Assembly: GCA_905236955.1 (NCBI GenBank)
Contig: CAJOQW010000032.1
Location: 1-8,550, forward strand
Source of the DNA: an uncultured Bacteroidales bacterium
GTDB taxonomy: Bacteria > Bacteroidota > Bacteroidia > Bacteroidales > UBA932
Direction of reading: 5' to 3'
DNA length: 8,550 bases
Each line of letters opens with the position of its first letter. Position 1 is the stretch's first letter. Of the stretch, positions 6,534-8,550 are shown one piece after another. The notes beneath the pieces are model-generated. The model saw only the letters and a program-made list of their open reading frames with translations, searched no databases and had not been told where the DNA came from. The position numbers were made by a program, and so were the translations under genes.

Positions 6534-6559
6534 CAAACTGTACAGTAAATTGTCGAATT

Positions 6560-7378
6560 ATGCGCATCAATCATCTTGCCCTCATCGCGGCGGCCGCGGC
6601 CCTTCTGGCGGCATGCTCGCCCAATACTTACCAGAACATCAACTATCTGCAGGACATCACCGGCGAAACCACCATGACGCTCAAGCAGAGCACCGGAATC
6701 ATCGTGCAGCCGCAGGACATGATATCCATAGTGGTCTCGTGCCGCGAACCGCAGCTGGCCGCCATGTTCAACCTCACCAACGTGGCATATCAGGCCGGTT
6801 CCCAGGCGTCGGCGGGCGGTAGTTACCAGAGGCTTATGGGATATACCGTCGATACCGAGGGCAATATCGACTTCCCGGTAGTGGGCAAGATCCGTGTGGC
6901 CGGCCTCAACCGCTGGGGCGTGGCCGAGAAGGTGAAGGACGAACTCGAGAGCCGCAGCTTGCTCAAAGACCCGGTAGTCACCGTGGAGTTCATGAACTTC
7001 AAGGTCTCCGTCATCGGGGAGGTCTCCCGCCCGGGCACCTTCAGCATATCCAACGACCGCATCAACATCTTCGAGGCCCTCAGCCTTGCGGGCGACCTTA
7101 CCATCTACGGCCGCCGCGACAACGTGCAGGTAACCCGCGAATCGGGCGGCAAGCGCACCGTATATGTGCTGGACCTCCGTTCTTCCGAAATCTTCTATTC
7201 CCCGGCATATTACCTGCAGCAGAACGACATAGTGTATGTAGAGCCCAATTCGGTGCGGGCCGGCCAGTCCACCATCAACGAGAACTACTTCAAGTCGGGA
7301 AGCTTCTGGGTGTCGATGGGATCGATGGCCATCACGGTTACCAACCTGATAATAACTCTTACGCGTAACAGGAAGTAA
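6560..7378 (+). CDS. Polysaccharide export outer-membrane lipoprotein (Wza-like, SLBB domain)
   Basis: 272-residue homologue of the Wza export channel family, expected to be lipid-anchored at the outer membrane and to pass the finished polysaccharide across it. A lipoprotein signal peptide is clear: MRINHLALIAAAAALLAAC with lipobox LAAC and acylated Cys19. The Poly_export domain runs about 45-145 (IVQPQDMISIVVS at 48-60; GNIDFPVVGKIRVAGL at 101-116). An SLBB-type domain follows at about 146-230 (VSVIGEVSRPGTFSI at 149-163). A hydrophobic stretch (249-267) close to the C-terminus suggests a membrane-spanning helix before the terminal TRNRK. The start at 6560 was chosen because it begins the signal peptide; an in-frame ATG at 6521 would overlap the -7 element. 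It ends 2 bp before the next gene, with which it is probably co-translated. Confidence 0.92.
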   Translation: MRINHLALIAAAAALLAACSPNTYQNINYLQDITGETTMTLKQSTGIIVQPQDMISIVVSCREPQLAAMFNLTNVAYQAGSQASAGGSYQRLMGYTVDTEGNIDFPVVGKIRVAGLNRWGVAEKVKDELESRSLLKDPVVTVEFMNFKVSVIGEVSRPGTFSISNDRINIFEALSLAGDLTIYGRRDNVQVTRESGGKRTVYVLDLRSSEIFYSPAYYLQQNDIVYVEPNSVRAGQSTINENYFKSGSFWVSMGSMAITVTNLIITLTRNRK

Positions 7379-7380
7379 AC

Positions 7381-8550
7381 ATGAGCAACGAAAACTACAA
7401 TACCCCCAACTGGCGTCCCGACGAGACCCGTGAAGAGCAGAACGCCCTGAGCCTGGCAGACCTTTGGGCGATGGTATGGGACCACAAGGTCTGGTATATC
7501 ATCTGCCTGGCGGTCGCGCTTCTGGTCGCACTTTTCTACCTATACCGCACCCCCAAGACCTACAGCCGCTCGCAGAAGCTCATAGTCGAGGAAAGCTACG
7601 AGAACAAGTTCGCCAAGGAAATCTCCGGCATGACAGGAGGGGCCTCTTCCAGCACCTACGGCCGAAGCCGCGTGGACAACGAAATGGTGGCCCTCTCTTC
7701 GCCCGACCTCATGAAGAAGGTTGTGGAGCGCCTCGGGCTGGAGTTCAAGTACACCTCCGACATGTTCCTGCGCAAGAGGGAGCTCTATACATATACTCCC
7801 CTTACTGTGACAATGACAGGGGACAACGACTTCAGTTCCTTTTCGTTCGTGGTTTCGCGCAAAGATACCTCCTTCGTACTCAAGGACTTCCGCATAAGGG
7901 GCGAGAAGTTGAAGGCCCCATCGGTCAAGGGCAACTTCGGCGACACCCTTTCCACTCCCGTGGGCAATCTGATGCTCGTGCGCACCCCACACTTCGACCG
8001 CTGGGACAATGATGTCATCGTTTCGTACGCCACCGCCATGACCAGGGCGAAGGGCTACTGCAGCAGGCTCAGCGTCGGCCTCCCCAGCAAGACGGCAAGC
8101 GTCATATCGATGACGCTCACCGACGCCCACGCCAACAAGGCCTCGCTCATCCTGAGCACCCTGCTCGACATCTACAACGAGGAATGGGTGAACAACCTCA
8201 ACCGCGCCGCGCGCAGCACCACCGACTTCATCAACGACCGGCTGGTGGTCATAGAGCGTGAACTGGGCGGCATCGAGACCGACCTCCGCGACTATAAGGA
8301 AGCCAACCGCATATCCGACATCCGCTCGGCCGCCAACCAGTATCTGGGGCAGTCCAGCGAGTACTCTTCGCAGAGCTTCGCCGTCCAGAACCAGTTGTCC
8401 ATAGCCACCTACATCAAGCAGTACCTGAACGATCCCACGCACCAGCACGGGCTCATCCCGGCCAACTCCGGCATCCAGAACAGCAATGTGGAAAGCCAGA
8501 TATCCGAGTACAACAAGATATACCTGCAGCGCGAGCAGATGGTGGCGGCC
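7381..8550 (+). CDS. Wzz/Wzc-like polysaccharide chain-length protein, 3' end outside window
   Basis: Open from ATG 7381 to the window edge (390 codons, no stop). This is an inner-membrane polysaccharide co-polymerase that sets chain length and links polymerisation to the Wza channel. A Wzz-type N-terminus (LSLADLWAMVWDHKVWYII, 23-41) leads into the first transmembrane helix (about 38-55). A large periplasmic part follows, with the predicted long helical/coiled-coil region beginning near 275 (TTDFINDRLVVIERELGGIE, 280-299). Bacteroidales members commonly continue into a second transmembrane helix and a Wzc-type tyrosine autokinase with Walker motifs. Those would lie beyond 8550, so the kinase cannot be confirmed here. 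Directly downstream of the wza-like gene, as usual for this pair. Confidence 0.9.
   Translation, partial: MSNENYNTPNWRPDETREEQNALSLADLWAMVWDHKVWYIICLAVALLVALFYLYRTPKTYSRSQKLIVEESYENKFAKEISGMTGGASSSTYGRSRVDNEMVALSSPDLMKKVVERLGLEFKYTSDMFLRKRELYTYTPLTVTMTGDNDFSSFSFVVSRKDTSFVLKDFRIRGEKLKAPSVKGNFGDTLSTPVGNLMLVRTPHFDRWDNDVIVSYATAMTRAKGYCSRLSVGLPSKTASVISMTLTDAHANKASLILSTLLDIYNEEWVNNLNRAARSTTDFINDRLVVIERELGGIETDLRDYKEANRISDIRSAANQYLGQSSEYSSQSFAVQNQLSIATYIKQYLNDPTHQHGLIPANSGIQNSNVESQISEYNKIYLQREQMVAA

Noticed and set aside
6134..6559. Upstream extension of the wza-like frame
   Set aside because: Overlaps the UpxY-like gene and crosses the promoter; the lipoprotein signal peptide begins at 6560.
7540..8448. 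302-codon minus-strand frame opposite the Wzz/Wzc-like gene
   Set aside because: Val/Gly/His-rich shadow; the plus strand carries a continuous 390-codon frame with a Wzz domain.

Overview
The window looks like a piece of a Bacteroidota (Bacteroidales-type) chromosome. Three putative promoters carry the Bacteroidota -7 element (TAnnTTTG, here always TATATTTG), the genes lack obvious Shine-Dalgarno sequences, and the gene set (UpxY/NusG-like antiterminator, lipoprotein-type Wza homologue, Wzz/Wzc-like chain-length protein, Gmd/Fcl) matches Bacteroidales capsule loci. The coding DNA is G+C-rich for this phylum, closer to Alistipes-like lineages than to Bacteroides; that placement is inference.

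Left edge (1-650): the tail of an IS21-like element, with a strong hairpin and three direct copies of AGGGGGTCAC, ends near base 155. The reading frame that continues directly from 156 is the C-terminal part of an uncharacterised nucleotidyltransferase-like protein, so the IS appears to have broken this gene. Bases 651-1212 hold no convincing gene. They do hold a degenerate array of 62-bp tandem repeats (909-about 1134), each unit carrying an inverted TCCCGCA/TGCGGGA pair, followed by a promoter.

Middle (1213-2614): a complete glutamate dehydrogenase gene (gdhA) with its own promoter and a clear intrinsic terminator. A second -7 element abuts that terminator and starts the next operon.

Right side (2647-8550): a polysaccharide operon. 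gmd and fcl convert GDP-mannose to GDP-L-fucose. They are followed, with 1-nt stop/start overlaps, by an unusual two-domain protein (N-terminal cytidylyltransferase, C-terminal GHMP-kinase-like domain) and then by a UpxY-type NusG paralogue. After a short palindrome and a third -7 element come an outer-membrane polysaccharide export lipoprotein (Wza-like) and the start of a Wzz/Wzc-like inner-membrane chain-length protein that runs off the window. The likely scheme is that the first four genes supply activated sugars and a dedicated antiterminator, and the last two begin the export machinery. Glycosyltransferases, flippase and polymerase are presumably further downstream.

The best candidates for something undescribed are the cytidylyltransferase-GHMP fusion with its shortened kinase half, the 62-bp repeat array, and the placement of the antiterminator gene between precursor and export genes.
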